A stretch of 64,000 bases of DNA, taken from contig JAEEVK010000008.1 in the NCBI GenBank assembly GCA_016287095.1, positions 1 to 64,000 on the forward strand, given 5' to 3'. The first letter of the stretch is position 1; the number at the start of each line of letters is the position of its first letter. This DNA is from Lachnospiraceae bacterium. Lineage in GTDB: Bacteria > Bacillota > Clostridia > Lachnospirales > Lachnospiraceae. The position numbers and the translations under genes were made by a program. The notes beneath the pieces are model-generated. The model was not told where the DNA came from, did no database searches, and saw only the letters and a program-made list of their open reading frames with translations. This document shows, one piece after another, positions 27,141 through 35,971 of this stretch.

Positions 27141-27184
27141 TCTACATATACTGTAGTTACAAGTATAACAGGTTAATAATGGCG

Positions 27185-27225
27185 GGCCGTTTATCCACGA
27201 GGGGGGATGGGCGGCTTGCTTTTTC
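27185..27225 (+). terminator. Terminator after the exported protein gene
   Basis: A 12-bp stem with G-U pairs (GGCCGTTTATCC with GGATGGGCGGCT) and then TGCTTTTT. Confidence 0.7.
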
Positions 27226-27229
27226 TTTG

Positions 27230-27258
27230 TTGACTTTATTTTTGGTATAAAATATAAT
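27230..27258 (+). promoter_or_regulatory. Promoter of the GH5 gene
   Basis: TTGACT, 17-nt spacer, perfect TATAAT, about 35 nt before the ATG. This is a strong sigma-A-type promoter placed just after the preceding terminator. Confidence 0.75.
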
Positions 27259-27294
27259 TTAATATAAAGAATTTTTGTTTTGTGGAGGTAGGAA

Positions 27295-28362
27295 ATGGAC
27301 AGGACGATACCGGCACCCTTTACAAAGGGTTTTAATTTCAGCGGATGGCTTGAGCACAGGTCAGCGGATGATGTTGCTGCGGAGATGTTCACAAAGAAGG
27401 ATTTTGAGCACGTCAGGGAAATGGGAGGAGATGTGGTGCGCATCCCGATCCATTTTGAGAGATTCATAGACAGGGAGAATGGCTGTGCCATAAACGGTAA
27501 GATACTTGGGATACTGGACAATGTAGCCACATGGTCAAAAGAGCTGGGCATATATGTGATATTTGATTTCCATAACAATACGCATGTGGATTCTGTGACA
27601 CCGGCAGATGTCGAGGATGTACTTACACCCGTATGGACACAGCTGGCCGAGAGATATAAGGACGCTTCGGAATATCTTGTATTTGAGCTTATGAACGAGC
27701 CGCACGGCATTGATATTGACGTGTGGAACGGGATCATCGGCAGGCTGTTCAAAAAGGTCCGTGAGATAGACAAGATTCATTATATCATAGTCGGGGGAGC
27801 AGACTGGAACAGCACTGAGGCGATGAGGCGCCTTCCAGATTTTAAGGATGACAAGGTGATCTATACCTTCCACTTCTATGACCCACATACCTTTACCCAT
27901 CAGGGCGCACCCTGGTGCCATATGGAAAGGGTCAAGGGCCTTCCGTTCCCTTATGATAAGGAAAAGATGCCCCCTATGCCGGAGGATGCCACTGAGATCG
28001 AGAGGAGATGCTTTGAAGGATACCCTTATACCGGGACTATCGAAGCCATAGAGCGCGTTTTCGATGTATATTCGGAATTCAGTATGTCCAGGAACGCACC
28101 TGTTTTCTGCGGAGAGTTCGGATGCAACAACTTTGCGGTGGATAAGGAGCAGAGGGCCAAATGGTATTCGGTTGTGACCAGGCTGCTGGATGAGAGAGGG
28201 ATACCCCGCACAAGCTGGGATTACTATGGCGGATTTGGTATCTTTGAGATGAAGTTTGATAAAAAAGACGGAAGATTCAGGTTCCTCCCGCCTAAGTTCC
28301 CTGAGGATCTCAACAGGGAAGTTTTGGAGGCGATGGGGTTCAAGGTACCTGTTTTTCCTTGA
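27295..28362 (+). CDS. Glycoside hydrolase family 5 enzyme (endoglucanase/mannanase-like)
   Basis: 355 residues, a single GH5 (beta/alpha)8 domain. Motifs: GGDVVRIPIHF (strand with conserved Arg), IFDFHNN, the acid/base Glu135 in ELMNEPHG, TFHFYDPHTF, and the nucleophile Glu274 in VFCGEFGCN, followed by WDYYGGFG. There is no signal peptide or binding module, so it is expected in the cytoplasm, acting on imported oligosaccharides such as cellodextrins or manno-oligosaccharides. The substrate cannot be fixed from sequence. TGGAGG precedes the ATG. Confidence 0.9.
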   Translation: MDRTIPAPFTKGFNFSGWLEHRSADDVAAEMFTKKDFEHVREMGGDVVRIPIHFERFIDRENGCAINGKILGILDNVATWSKELGIYVIFDFHNNTHVDSVTPADVEDVLTPVWTQLAERYKDASEYLVFELMNEPHGIDIDVWNGIIGRLFKKVREIDKIHYIIVGGADWNSTEAMRRLPDFKDDKVIYTFHFYDPHTFTHQGAPWCHMERVKGLPFPYDKEKMPPMPEDATEIERRCFEGYPYTGTIEAIERVFDVYSEFSMSRNAPVFCGEFGCNNFAVDKEQRAKWYSVVTRLLDERGIPRTSWDYYGGFGIFEMKFDKKDGRFRFLPPKFPEDLNREVLEAMGFKVPVFP

Positions 28363-28524
28363 CTTTTCGGGGCTTGATGGATTATGATTAATGCATAAAT
28401 CCGGTGCTGATACCCTTTCCGGATGCTGATGTTTGAAGGGCAAACGGAGCAGTTAGACAGTGGTAGAACAGGCGGATTGCACGAGGAAAAAGCACTATCA
28501 TGGAGAGAAAAAGGGGGGTTTATT

Positions 28525-29871
28525 ATGACAGAACTTAAATGCCCGCACTGTGGACAGGTCTTTACGGTAGATGAGTCCGAACTGGACTCGATAGTGAACC
28601 AGATCAGGGATTCTGAGTTCAAGCAGGATGTTGATGCAAAGGTTGCGGAAGCGGTTGACCATTTAAAGAGGGAGCATAAGCTTGAGATGGAGAACAAGGA
28701 TAATCTCATGCGTATGGAGATCCATGCCAAGGAGACCGATGCCGCAGCAAAGGCCAAGGAGAAGGCCGATATAGAGATACATGAGCTGGAGGAGAAGCTG
28801 CACAAGGCGGAAGCCGAAGCCGACAGGCTCAAGCAGGAGATGGAAGTGATCCGCAGCAAGAATGAGGCTGAGGTCATGAAGGCAGTCCAGAGCGAGAAGG
28901 AAAAGATCTCTGCATTAGAGGCTGATAAGAAGGAACTCGAGTTTGCTGTTAAGAGCGAGCAGGAAAAGGGCAAGACCAGGATGCTGGAGGCCGTGCAGAA
29001 GGCAAACGAGGAGATCCGTGAGCTTGAAACCTCTCTTACGAACGAAAAGGAAAGGAACAAGATACTGCTCGAAGAAAAAGACAAGCAGATAGAGTTTTAT
29101 AAGGACCTTAAGACGAAGATGTCAACAAAGATGGTCGGAGAGACTCTTGAGCAGCACTGCCAGATACAGTTCGAGCAGCTCCGTGCCACGGCTTTCAGGA
29201 ATGCATATTTTGAAAAGGACAATGATGCAAAGAGCGGAAGCAAGGGTGATTTCATTTACCGTGAGAATGATGAGGGCGGGAACGAGATAGTCTCCATCAT
29301 GTTCGAGATGAAGAATGAGATGGATCAGACCGCGACCAAGCATAAGAACGAGGATTTCCTCAAGGAGCTTGACAAGGACCGCAGAGAGAAGAACTGCGAG
29401 TATGCCGTACTCGTATCACTGCTCGAGTCGGACAGTGAGATATACAATGCCGGCATAGTGGATGTCTCCCATAAGTTTGAGAAAATGTACGTAGTCCGTC
29501 CGCAGTGCTTCATACCGATCATCACGCTTCTGAGGAACGCTGCCATGAATGCCATGACTTATAAGAGGGAGCTTGTGAAGGTTCAGAACCAGAATGTGGA
29601 CATAACCAACTTCGAGAGCAACCTTATGAAGTTCAAGGATGAATTCGGCAGGAATTATCAGCTTGCGCATGACCATTTCCAGAAGGCGATAGACGAGATA
29701 GATAAGACGATAGACCACCTCGAGAAGGTGAAGAAGGAACTCCAGGGCTCTGATAACCAGCTGCGCCTGGCAAATAATAAGGTTGAGGATGTAAGCATAA
29801 AGAAGCTTACTAAGGACAACCCCACAATGCAGAAGAAATTCGCTGACCTTAAGGAGACGGGGGATCAATGA
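28525..29871 (+). CDS. DUF2130 domain protein
   Basis: 448 residues from the ATG that follows AAGGGGGG; the longer frame from 28423 lacks a site. It begins with a zinc-knuckle-like LKCPHCGQVFTVDE, continues with about 190 residues of heptad-rich coiled coil, and ends in the conserved DUF2130 block (MVGETLEQHCQIQFEQ, GSKGDFIYRE, IMFEMKNE, RREKNCEYAVLVSLLE, VVRPQCFIPII). The block resembles a PD-(D/E)XK-type nuclease core (D, then E-x-K), so a role in DNA processing is suspected but not shown. It overlaps the next gene by ATGA. Confidence 0.85.
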   Translation: MTELKCPHCGQVFTVDESELDSIVNQIRDSEFKQDVDAKVAEAVDHLKREHKLEMENKDNLMRMEIHAKETDAAAKAKEKADIEIHELEEKLHKAEAEADRLKQEMEVIRSKNEAEVMKAVQSEKEKISALEADKKELEFAVKSEQEKGKTRMLEAVQKANEEIRELETSLTNEKERNKILLEEKDKQIEFYKDLKTKMSTKMVGETLEQHCQIQFEQLRATAFRNAYFEKDNDAKSGSKGDFIYRENDEGGNEIVSIMFEMKNEMDQTATKHKNEDFLKELDKDRREKNCEYAVLVSLLESDSEIYNAGIVDVSHKFEKMYVVRPQCFIPIITLLRNAAMNAMTYKRELVKVQNQNVDITNFESNLMKFKDEFGRNYQLAHDHFQKAIDEIDKTIDHLEKVKKELQGSDNQLRLANNKVEDVSIKKLTKDNPTMQKKFADLKETGDQ

Positions 29872-30368
29872 CAAAGGAAAATATTGTCCTGATAGGGATG
29901 CCGGCATCAGGGAAAAGCACGGCAGGCGTCATCCTGGCAAAAATGCTGGGGATGGATTTCGTGGATACCGATCTTGTGATACAGCAGCGGGAAAAGGCAC
30001 TGCTCCGTGATCTCATCGAGGAATACGGTGTTGAAGGCTTTATGGAAAGGGAAGAAAAGGCAGTCCTTTCCGTCAGCCCCGTAAATACGGTGATCGCAAC
30101 AGGGGGAAGCGTGGTCTACAGTGAAAAAGCCATGCGGCATCTGTCATCAATCGGGACAGTCGTTTACCTTAAAGTGGCTGAGGATGAGCTTTTAAGAAGG
30201 CTCCATGACATCAGGGAGCGTGGCGTTGTCCTTAAGGACGGGGAAACGTTCAAAGAGATGTTTGACAGCAGGAGCATCCTTTATGAGCGCTATGCGGACA
30301 TAACGATAGAAGAAGGCAGTGCAGGCATTGAGGCTACGCTTTCTGAGATGCTAAAGGAACTCCGCTGA
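29868..30368 (+). CDS. Shikimate kinase-like P-loop kinase
   Basis: 166 residues, the right length for AroK. Walker A is GMPASGKST, the substrate-binding DTD is present (VDTDLVI), and ATGGSVV takes the place of the usual GGG motif. The usual FR-x-x-E that holds shikimate is altered: the region reads GFMEREEKAVL, so the Arg is displaced by Met. A lid segment (IRERGVVLKDG) and a late RxxLY are kept (SRSILYERYA). It may be a true shikimate kinase with variant residues or a paralogue with another substrate. It is coupled to the DUF2130 gene, not to aromatic synthesis genes. Confidence 0.7.
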   Translation: MTKENIVLIGMPASGKSTAGVILAKMLGMDFVDTDLVIQQREKALLRDLIEEYGVEGFMEREEKAVLSVSPVNTVIATGGSVVYSEKAMRHLSSIGTVVYLKVAEDELLRRLHDIRERGVVLKDGETFKEMFDSRSILYERYADITIEEGSAGIEATLSEMLKELR

Positions 30369-30391
30369 TAAGATAGGATAAGGGAAAATAA

Positions 30392-30733
30392 ATGAACATA
30401 CAGATTTTTGGCACAAAGAAGTGCAGCGATACTCGTAAGGCTGAAAGGTTTTTCAAGGAGCGGGGGATCAAATTCCAGTCTGTGGACATGAAGGAAAAAG
30501 GGATGAGCAAAGGCGAGTTCCTGTCCGTGGCACAGGCAAACGGCGGCATTGACGGCATGGTCGACTGGGACGGCAAGGAAAAGGAAACCGCTACCATAAT
30601 CAAGTACCTTGCTGAGGAAGACAAGCTTGAAAAGATACTTGAAAACCCGTCGGTCATAAAGACCCCGGTAGTCAGGAACGGTAAGCAGTCCACCGTCGGG
30701 TACAGGCCCGAAGTGTGGAAGGAATGGAAATAA
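30392..30733 (+). CDS. ArsC/Spx-family thioredoxin-fold protein
   Basis: 113 residues. IFGTKKCSDTRKAERFF gives a single redox Cys in the arsenate-reductase-like position, then FQSVDMKEKGMS, and the conserved NPSVIKTPVVRNG and VGYRPEVWKEW. This is the YffB/ArsC-like subgroup, related to Spx but lacking the CxxC of Spx. Likely a cytoplasmic thiol-disulfide or glutathione-type reductase; arsenate as substrate is not shown. It sits between a kinase-like and a flavodoxin-fusion gene with short spacing, in an apparent operon from 28525 to 32580. Confidence 0.8.
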   Translation: MNIQIFGTKKCSDTRKAERFFKERGIKFQSVDMKEKGMSKGEFLSVAQANGGIDGMVDWDGKEKETATIIKYLAEEDKLEKILENPSVIKTPVVRNGKQSTVGYRPEVWKEWK

Positions 30734-30752
30734 CCGAGACAGGAAAATTTTT

Positions 30753-31844
30753 ATGAAAAAGAAGATCAATCTAGCCAGTGAGCTGGTTATGTATCTGGCA
30801 CTGCTTGCCCAGATGCTTTACGTGATCGTGGGCAATGTCGCCCATGAGATACTTGGCATAGTGTTTTTTGTAAGCCTGGTGGTACATATAGTCATCAAGA
30901 GGTACTGGTTCAAGGCAGTTTTCAGGAATCTGGATAAAAAAGCGGCATCAAGGAAGTTTGCTGATGCAGTTATCATCCTGCTGCTTGCTACGGCCTGCGT
31001 CCTTATGATAAGCAGCATGGGAGTGTCAAGGACTCTGTTCCCATGGTTCAAATTCATGATGGAGCCGCTTTTCCACAGGTATCTTGCTACTGCAGTGCTC
31101 ACGCTGTCATTTGTACATGGTGGAATGCATTTCTATTTTAAGGCAAAATCCAAGAAGAAGGCTGTCATCCTGATATCGATACTTGCAATTTTGGGGCTGG
31201 CCATCGGTCTGGCTCTGGTGCCTTACCTGAACAGGCATCTGAGGAAGGTCGATATAATCTTTGAGGAAAAGGTCACAGGCGAAAAGGTCGAAATGACCGG
31301 TGACAAGCCTCTTGTCGTATACTTTACAAGAGTGGGCAATACCGATTTCGAGGATGATGTGGATGCTGTTTCCGGAGCCTCGCTTATGAGATCGGGTGGA
31401 ACGCTCATAGGCAATACGGAACTGCTTGCATACATGGTAAAAGATGCCATCGGCTCGGAGATAGTACCTATAACGCTTACCGGTGAAAAATACCCGTCCT
31501 CTTACATGGATACCGTATCTGTCGGGGGAAAGGAACTCCGTGAGGATGCAAGGCCCGGCATAGAAGATATCGACATTTCAGACTACAGCGAGATCATACT
31601 CATATACCCGATATGGTGGGGAACTGTGCCGATGCCTGTAGCGACATTCCTTGAAGGCAATGATTTTACAGGCAAGACGATCTATCTGATCGCTACGCAG
31701 GGCTCAGCGGGATTCGGCTCGAGTACCTCGTTTGTCAGGGAAAAGGCAAAAGGCGCAGATGTGATAGAAGTCATGAGCATATACTGCGATGACATACCGG
31801 ATTCACGTGACGATATCGTCGAATGGCTAAAAACAATACAGTGA
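30753..31844 (+). CDS. Membrane domain fused to flavodoxin
   Basis: 363 residues. Residues 1-160 hold four hydrophobic segments (near 8-25, 28-45, 70-88, 110-125, plus 137-157) with His residues in the membrane (HEILG, HIVIKRYW, HRYLATAV, HGGMHFYF), as in DUF4405/cytochrome-b-like domains that bind heme. Residues 185-363 are a flavodoxin-like domain: VVYFTRVGNT (FMN phosphate loop), IILIYPIWWGTVPMPV and LIATQGSAGFGSS. The architecture suggests electron transfer between a membrane heme or quinone and FMN. The flavodoxin domain faces the cytoplasm if the N-terminus is inside. Confidence 0.78.
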   Translation: MKKKINLASELVMYLALLAQMLYVIVGNVAHEILGIVFFVSLVVHIVIKRYWFKAVFRNLDKKAASRKFADAVIILLLATACVLMISSMGVSRTLFPWFKFMMEPLFHRYLATAVLTLSFVHGGMHFYFKAKSKKKAVILISILAILGLAIGLALVPYLNRHLRKVDIIFEEKVTGEKVEMTGDKPLVVYFTRVGNTDFEDDVDAVSGASLMRSGGTLIGNTELLAYMVKDAIGSEIVPITLTGEKYPSSYMDTVSVGGKELREDARPGIEDIDISDYSEIILIYPIWWGTVPMPVATFLEGNDFTGKTIYLIATQGSAGFGSSTSFVREKAKGADVIEVMSIYCDDIPDSRDDIVEWLKTIQ

Positions 31845-31878
31845 AAAAAAAGAATAAAAAGATAAACGGAGGATAGGC

Positions 31879-32580
31879 ATGAGGCTTATTTTGGTGCGTC
31901 ATGGGGACCCTGATTATGATAAGGACTGCCTTACCGAGCTTGGGCACAGGCAGGCGGATATAGTTGCACAGCGCCTGCTCGAGGAAGGCATAGAGGAGAT
32001 ATATTCCTCGCCTATGGGAAGGGCAAGACAGACAGCGCAGCCTTTTGCGGAGGCATCAGGGATAGGAAAGATAAATATACTGGATTTCATGAAGGAGATA
32101 AGGTACGGGCGTGAGGATGCGCTGTATACCAGCGGGAATCCGTGGATCGTTTCGGCCGAGCTTATGAGCATGGGCATAGATCTTCAGAATCCTGCCTGGA
32201 GGGAATTCCCGAACTTTGTCGAGAATACGGCAACGACCGATATCGACAGCGTGATGGAAGGGACCGACAGGTGGCTGGCATCCTTAGGCTATGAGCGTGA
32301 AGGGCTCTATTATCGCTGCAAGACCGAGGACGACAGGAAGAGGACCCTGGTGCTTTTCTGCCATGGCGGATCTTCGACAGCTTTTCTCTCAAGAGTATTT
32401 AACATACCGTTCCCTCATCTGTGCATGGTCCTCGGATACCTTCAGCATACATGCATCACATCACTGCGTTTCGACAGGCGCCCGGGAAGCCTTGCTATGC
32501 CGGTACTTGAGGTGGCTGCAGAGGCAAGGCACCTGCAGACTGCTAATGCGAAGGTAGAAAATGTAGCCATGATAAATTAA
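31879..32580 (+). CDS. Histidine phosphatase family protein
   Basis: 233 residues. The catalytic RHG (residues 7-9, LVRHGDPD) and the distal FCHGGSS (second catalytic His) are intact; IYSSPMGRARQTA is the classical third motif. Proteins of this phosphoglycerate-mutase-like group remove phosphate from metabolites or proteins through a phosphohistidine. The substrate is unknown. ACGGAGGA precedes the start. Confidence 0.88.
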   Translation: MRLILVRHGDPDYDKDCLTELGHRQADIVAQRLLEEGIEEIYSSPMGRARQTAQPFAEASGIGKINILDFMKEIRYGREDALYTSGNPWIVSAELMSMGIDLQNPAWREFPNFVENTATTDIDSVMEGTDRWLASLGYEREGLYYRCKTEDDRKRTLVLFCHGGSSTAFLSRVFNIPFPHLCMVLGYLQHTCITSLRFDRRPGSLAMPVLEVAAEARHLQTANAKVENVAMIN

Positions 32581-32716
32581 TCTTTTTCTGCAATTATCCC
32601 CATATAATTCGCTTTGTTGCTGCTTGAAGATGTTAGCAGGATACTGTATATTGGTATCATAATACCGGGATTATGTGGTACAACGCTGCGACAGGTTAGC
32701 AAAAAGGAGGAAGAAA

Positions 32717-33739
32717 GTGGAAAATAAGGATTTTCAGTCATTTGAGACAGTAGATCTTTTTTCACCTGTTGAACTGACACCTATACAGGGGATTGAAAGT
32801 CCGTTCAAGGCTCCGGAAAAAGCAGAGGAACCTAAGAAGGCTCCTGAAAATGTGGAGGATATCCCCCAAAAGGAGGAGCCTGCGGATGACGGGATGTTCA
32901 ATCCTTTTCAGGATGATGCCTGGAGACATTATAAATATAACAATGAAACCGCTGGCGATCCAAGGAGGTTTTTCCGTGAGGAAGAAGACCTGAGAAGAAA
33001 ACTCCGGGAAAAGGACAGGAGAAGGAACCAGCTGTTGGCCATAGGGATAATATTTTCCCTGCTGATGATGGTGATCATTCATGTGATCAGGTTTTATATC
33101 TCAAACAGCCGGAATCAGACTGATGACCGGGCAATTGGATATCCTGCTGACAAAGATGTGATCGTTCTGAACGATTATTTAGGCCAGGATGATGTTTACG
33201 GGACATTAAGCCTGGATGCTGAGAGCGTGCCGTCTTCTGACCTTGTGAAGATAAATCCTGATGTTATTGAATATACCGGGATGCATTACAGATCATTGTA
33301 TTTCACTGTAACGCCCAAGGTAGATAATGTGGTGACTGAGATCACCGTGGAAATGATAGACAGGTACGGAAATTCTTTGGGGAAGTGCATTAACGTGATG
33401 GATGAAATTCCTGCAGGAAAAGAGAGCATCGTTGAGATATCGTTCGGTATCAATCCTAATGACGACCTGAATGGAGTGTCTTACGAGCTAGACTTTAATA
33501 TATTCCAGGTTGAAGAGGAGCTTTCGAAAAAGAATATCACCGGGATCACGGGACAGGACGGATTAGTCTGGGCCAAAATAGAAGGCGATGAGACAGTAAG
33601 TAAATATGCTTATGCCGTATTCTATAAGGATGGTAAAGTTGTTTCTGTACAATGTGAGTACGCACATGATACTTTAGAAGGCTTGGTTTTGTTTGAGACC
33701 GGAAAGATTGATTTTGATTATTTTAAGATTTTCTACTAG
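32717..33739 (+). CDS. Single-pass membrane protein with acidic N-terminal region
   Basis: 340 residues starting at GTG, chosen because AAGGAGG lies 6 nt upstream; the longer frame has no site. The N-terminal 100 residues are Pro/Glu-rich and unstructured, then a charged segment (RRKLREKDRRRNQ) and one membrane helix (LLAIGIIFSLLMMVIIHVIRFYI). The remaining 200 residues are outside and look beta-rich (FTVTPKVDNVVTEITVEMID). No known domain was recognised. A clear terminator follows. Confidence 0.65.
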   Translation: MENKDFQSFETVDLFSPVELTPIQGIESPFKAPEKAEEPKKAPENVEDIPQKEEPADDGMFNPFQDDAWRHYKYNNETAGDPRRFFREEEDLRRKLREKDRRRNQLLAIGIIFSLLMMVIIHVIRFYISNSRNQTDDRAIGYPADKDVIVLNDYLGQDDVYGTLSLDAESVPSSDLVKINPDVIEYTGMHYRSLYFTVTPKVDNVVTEITVEMIDRYGNSLGKCINVMDEIPAGKESIVEISFGINPNDDLNGVSYELDFNIFQVEEELSKKNITGITGQDGLVWAKIEGDETVSKYAYAVFYKDGKVVSVQCEYAHDTLEGLVLFETGKIDFDYFKIFY

Positions 33740-33760
33740 GATTTTTTAATAGTATGAAAG

Positions 33761-33789
33761 ACAGCGGTTCATTGTGACCGCTGTTTTTT
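33761..33789 (+). terminator. Terminator after the single-pass membrane protein gene
   Basis: ACAGCGGT pairs exactly with ACCGCTGT, followed by six T. Confidence 0.85.
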
Positions 33790-33812
33790 CTTGGCTTTTT
33801 TGGCGCATAATA

Positions 33813-33840
33813 TTGAATTTACCAAATGGAATGATATAAT
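33813..33840 (+). promoter_or_regulatory. Promoter upstream of the esterase-like gene
   Basis: TTGAAT, 16-nt spacer, perfect TATAAT, placed just after a terminator and 36 nt before the ATG. Confidence 0.55.
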
Positions 33841-33875
33841 ATAATAGATAGATTATAACGGAAAGGAAAACACAT

Positions 33876-34613
33876 ATGAAAGAATTTTTTATAGACAGTG
33901 ACGGGACAAGGCTCCATGCGAAGCTTGACAGGCCTGAGGGCGCTGAAAAGGGTCCTTTATGCATCCTGATACATGGTTTTACTGGGCATATGGAGGAAGA
34001 CCATATCAAAGCCGCACAGAAGGCGATGAACGACGCCGGTGTTTCCGTGCTTAGGGTAGAAATGTACGGACATGGCGGGAGCGACGGTGAATTTAAGGAC
34101 CATACACTGTATAAATGGGTGACCAATGCCTTAGCGGCAGTCAAATATGCCAAGTCCCTTGATTTCGTGACGGATCTTTACTTGAGCGGACATTCCCAGG
34201 GCGGGCTCCTTACCATGCTGGTCGGAGGAATGTGCCCGGATGATTTTAAGGCATTGCTGCCTTTATCACCTGCATGGATGATCCCGGAGATAGCAAGGGA
34301 GGGAAACGTACTCGGAACATCATTTGATCCGAAGCATATACCTGACATGATAACATCCGGATCCTGGGAGCTGTCGGGAGATTATATCCGCGTAGTCCAG
34401 ACGATACATGTGGAGGATGAGATCGAAAGGTTTGAGGGACCTGTGCTGATCATACACGGCGATGCGGACGAAACGGTTCCTTTCAGTTATGCAGAGAAAG
34501 CTGCAAAGCTGTATAAGAATGCGGAACTTGTACCGATACACGGTGATGACCACTGCTTCACAAAACACCTGAACGAGATGGCAGATGCCGTGAGGGCATT
34601 TTTCTTGAAATAA
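33876..34613 (+). CDS. Alpha/beta hydrolase, feruloyl-esterase-like
   Basis: 245 residues. ILIHGFTGH is the oxyanion-hole region, GHSQGG the nucleophile elbow (Ser), HGDADETVPF carries the catalytic Asp, and GDDHCF the catalytic His. Length and motifs match the cytoplasmic cinnamoyl/feruloyl esterases of rumen clostridia (Est1E-type) that free ferulate from xylan fragments, and related S9-like hydrolases. There is no signal peptide. The substrate is a guess from the family. The rmuC gene follows by 16 nt. Confidence 0.78.
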   Translation: MKEFFIDSDGTRLHAKLDRPEGAEKGPLCILIHGFTGHMEEDHIKAAQKAMNDAGVSVLRVEMYGHGGSDGEFKDHTLYKWVTNALAAVKYAKSLDFVTDLYLSGHSQGGLLTMLVGGMCPDDFKALLPLSPAWMIPEIAREGNVLGTSFDPKHIPDMITSGSWELSGDYIRVVQTIHVEDEIERFEGPVLIIHGDADETVPFSYAEKAAKLYKNAELVPIHGDDHCFTKHLNEMADAVRAFFLK

Positions 34614-34629
34614 GCCGGGAGATTTGATC

Positions 34630-35961
34630 ATGAGTATTACTGATATTCTGGTAATTATCAACCTGCTGTTGCTGGTTGTGGTTATCATCAAACTGTTCAT
34701 AGGAAATAAATCCACAGAGGAAGCTGACCGTATCGTGGCATCCGTGAAGGACGGGCTGAGTGCTTCACAGCGTGAGCTGAGGGAAGAGACGGCAAACAGC
34801 ATCCAGGCTTCTAACCGCGCAATGATCGAAACGATCACGGAAATCCTGTCCATGATGTCAAAGTCAAATGCCGATAATTTCTCGGCAATGGGGCAGTCCA
34901 TTTCTGAAAACCAGATACAGTCGGCAAAAAGGGTGAACGACCAGCTCATAACCCTTGAGAACCGGTTTAAGACGCTGGAGTCCTCAAATAATGAGCGCCT
35001 CGAAGCCATAAAGCGCACTGTAGGGGAGCATCTTAACAACCTTTCGGAATCGAACCAGAAGAAACTGGATTCCATACAGTCAATGGTAAGCGATAAGCTT
35101 GAAAGCAATCTTCGTGAATCGTTCAAGCTTGTTAGTGAAAGGCTTGAGCAGGTATATAAAGGCCTTGGCGAGATGCAGACCGTTGCGTCGGGAGTCGGGG
35201 ATCTGAAGAAGATACTGTCAAATGTAAAGACACGCGGTATCATGGGAGAGATACAGCTCGGTATGATACTGGATGAGATACTCGCACCTGAACAGTATGA
35301 GCATGAGATACCGACAATCCCGGGCAGTAGCAATCATGTCGAATACGCCATTAAGCTTCCCGGATCTGACGGTGATAACATGATATACCTTCCGATAGAT
35401 TCCAAGTTCCCGGGAGATACTTTCACTGCCCTTCAGGATGCCTATGATTCCGGCGATGCTGCACGCATAGCAGAAGCGAAAAAGCAGCTGGAGATTGTTA
35501 TAAAGAAGTGTGCAAATGATATAAGGCAGAAATATGTCGAGCCGCCGTATACCACGAATTTCGGCATAATGTTTTTGCCATTTGAAGGCTTATATGCCGA
35601 GGTAGTCAACAGCGGGCTCACAGGCCAGCTCCAGCAGGAATTTAATGTCACTGTTGCAGGCCCGTCAACGATGGCTGCCATGCTGAACTCATTGCAGATG
35701 GGATTCAGGACACTGGCGATACAGAAACGCAGCAGTGAGGTGTGGAAGATTCTGAGCGAGACCAAGGGCGAGTTCATGAAATTTGAGAAAGCCCTTAAGG
35801 CTGCCCAGGATAAGATCTCAAAGGCCGGTGAGGAACTGGATAATCTTGTTGGGCGCAGGACCAGGGCTATCAACCGCAAGCTCCGGAGCGTGGAGATATT
35901 GGAGAGCGATCAGGATGCTGATGCCGACAGGTTGTTATTAGATATGGATGATGATGAATAA
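34630..35961 (+). CDS. rmuC: DNA recombination protein RmuC
   Basis: 443 residues from the ATG with GGGAG upstream. One N-terminal membrane helix (ILVIINLLLLVVVIIKLFI), a long coiled coil (residues 30-180), then the conserved RmuC core: KTRGIMGEIQLGMILDEIL, YLPIDSKFPGD, YVEPPYTTNFGIMFLPFEGLYAEV, VAGPSTMAAMLNSLQMGF. The core resembles an endonuclease fold with DSKFP. RmuC limits inversions and rearrangements at short inverted repeats in E. coli. Two nuclease-like coiled-coil proteins, this and the DUF2130 protein, are within 6 kb. Confidence 0.93.
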   Translation: MSITDILVIINLLLLVVVIIKLFIGNKSTEEADRIVASVKDGLSASQRELREETANSIQASNRAMIETITEILSMMSKSNADNFSAMGQSISENQIQSAKRVNDQLITLENRFKTLESSNNERLEAIKRTVGEHLNNLSESNQKKLDSIQSMVSDKLESNLRESFKLVSERLEQVYKGLGEMQTVASGVGDLKKILSNVKTRGIMGEIQLGMILDEILAPEQYEHEIPTIPGSSNHVEYAIKLPGSDGDNMIYLPIDSKFPGDTFTALQDAYDSGDAARIAEAKKQLEIVIKKCANDIRQKYVEPPYTTNFGIMFLPFEGLYAEVVNSGLTGQLQQEFNVTVAGPSTMAAMLNSLQMGFRTLAIQKRSSEVWKILSETKGEFMKFEKALKAAQDKISKAGEELDNLVGRRTRAINRKLRSVEILESDQDADADRLLLDMDDDE

Positions 35962-35971
35962 GGAGGTTTTT

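Noticed and set aside
27535..29084. Minus-strand frames of about 300 codons opposite the GH5 and DUF2130 genes
   Set aside because: Both plus-strand genes have clear family motifs; the reverse frames are by-products of their codon bias.
30392..30733. Calling the ArsC-like protein Spx
   Set aside because: Only one Cys is in the redox position and the Spx CxxC and RNA-polymerase contact residues are absent.
34320..35333. Long minus-strand open frame of 337 codons
   Set aside because: It lies opposite rmuC and its upstream neighbour, is Ser-rich as expected for the reverse of coding sequence, and has no ribosome site or known motif.
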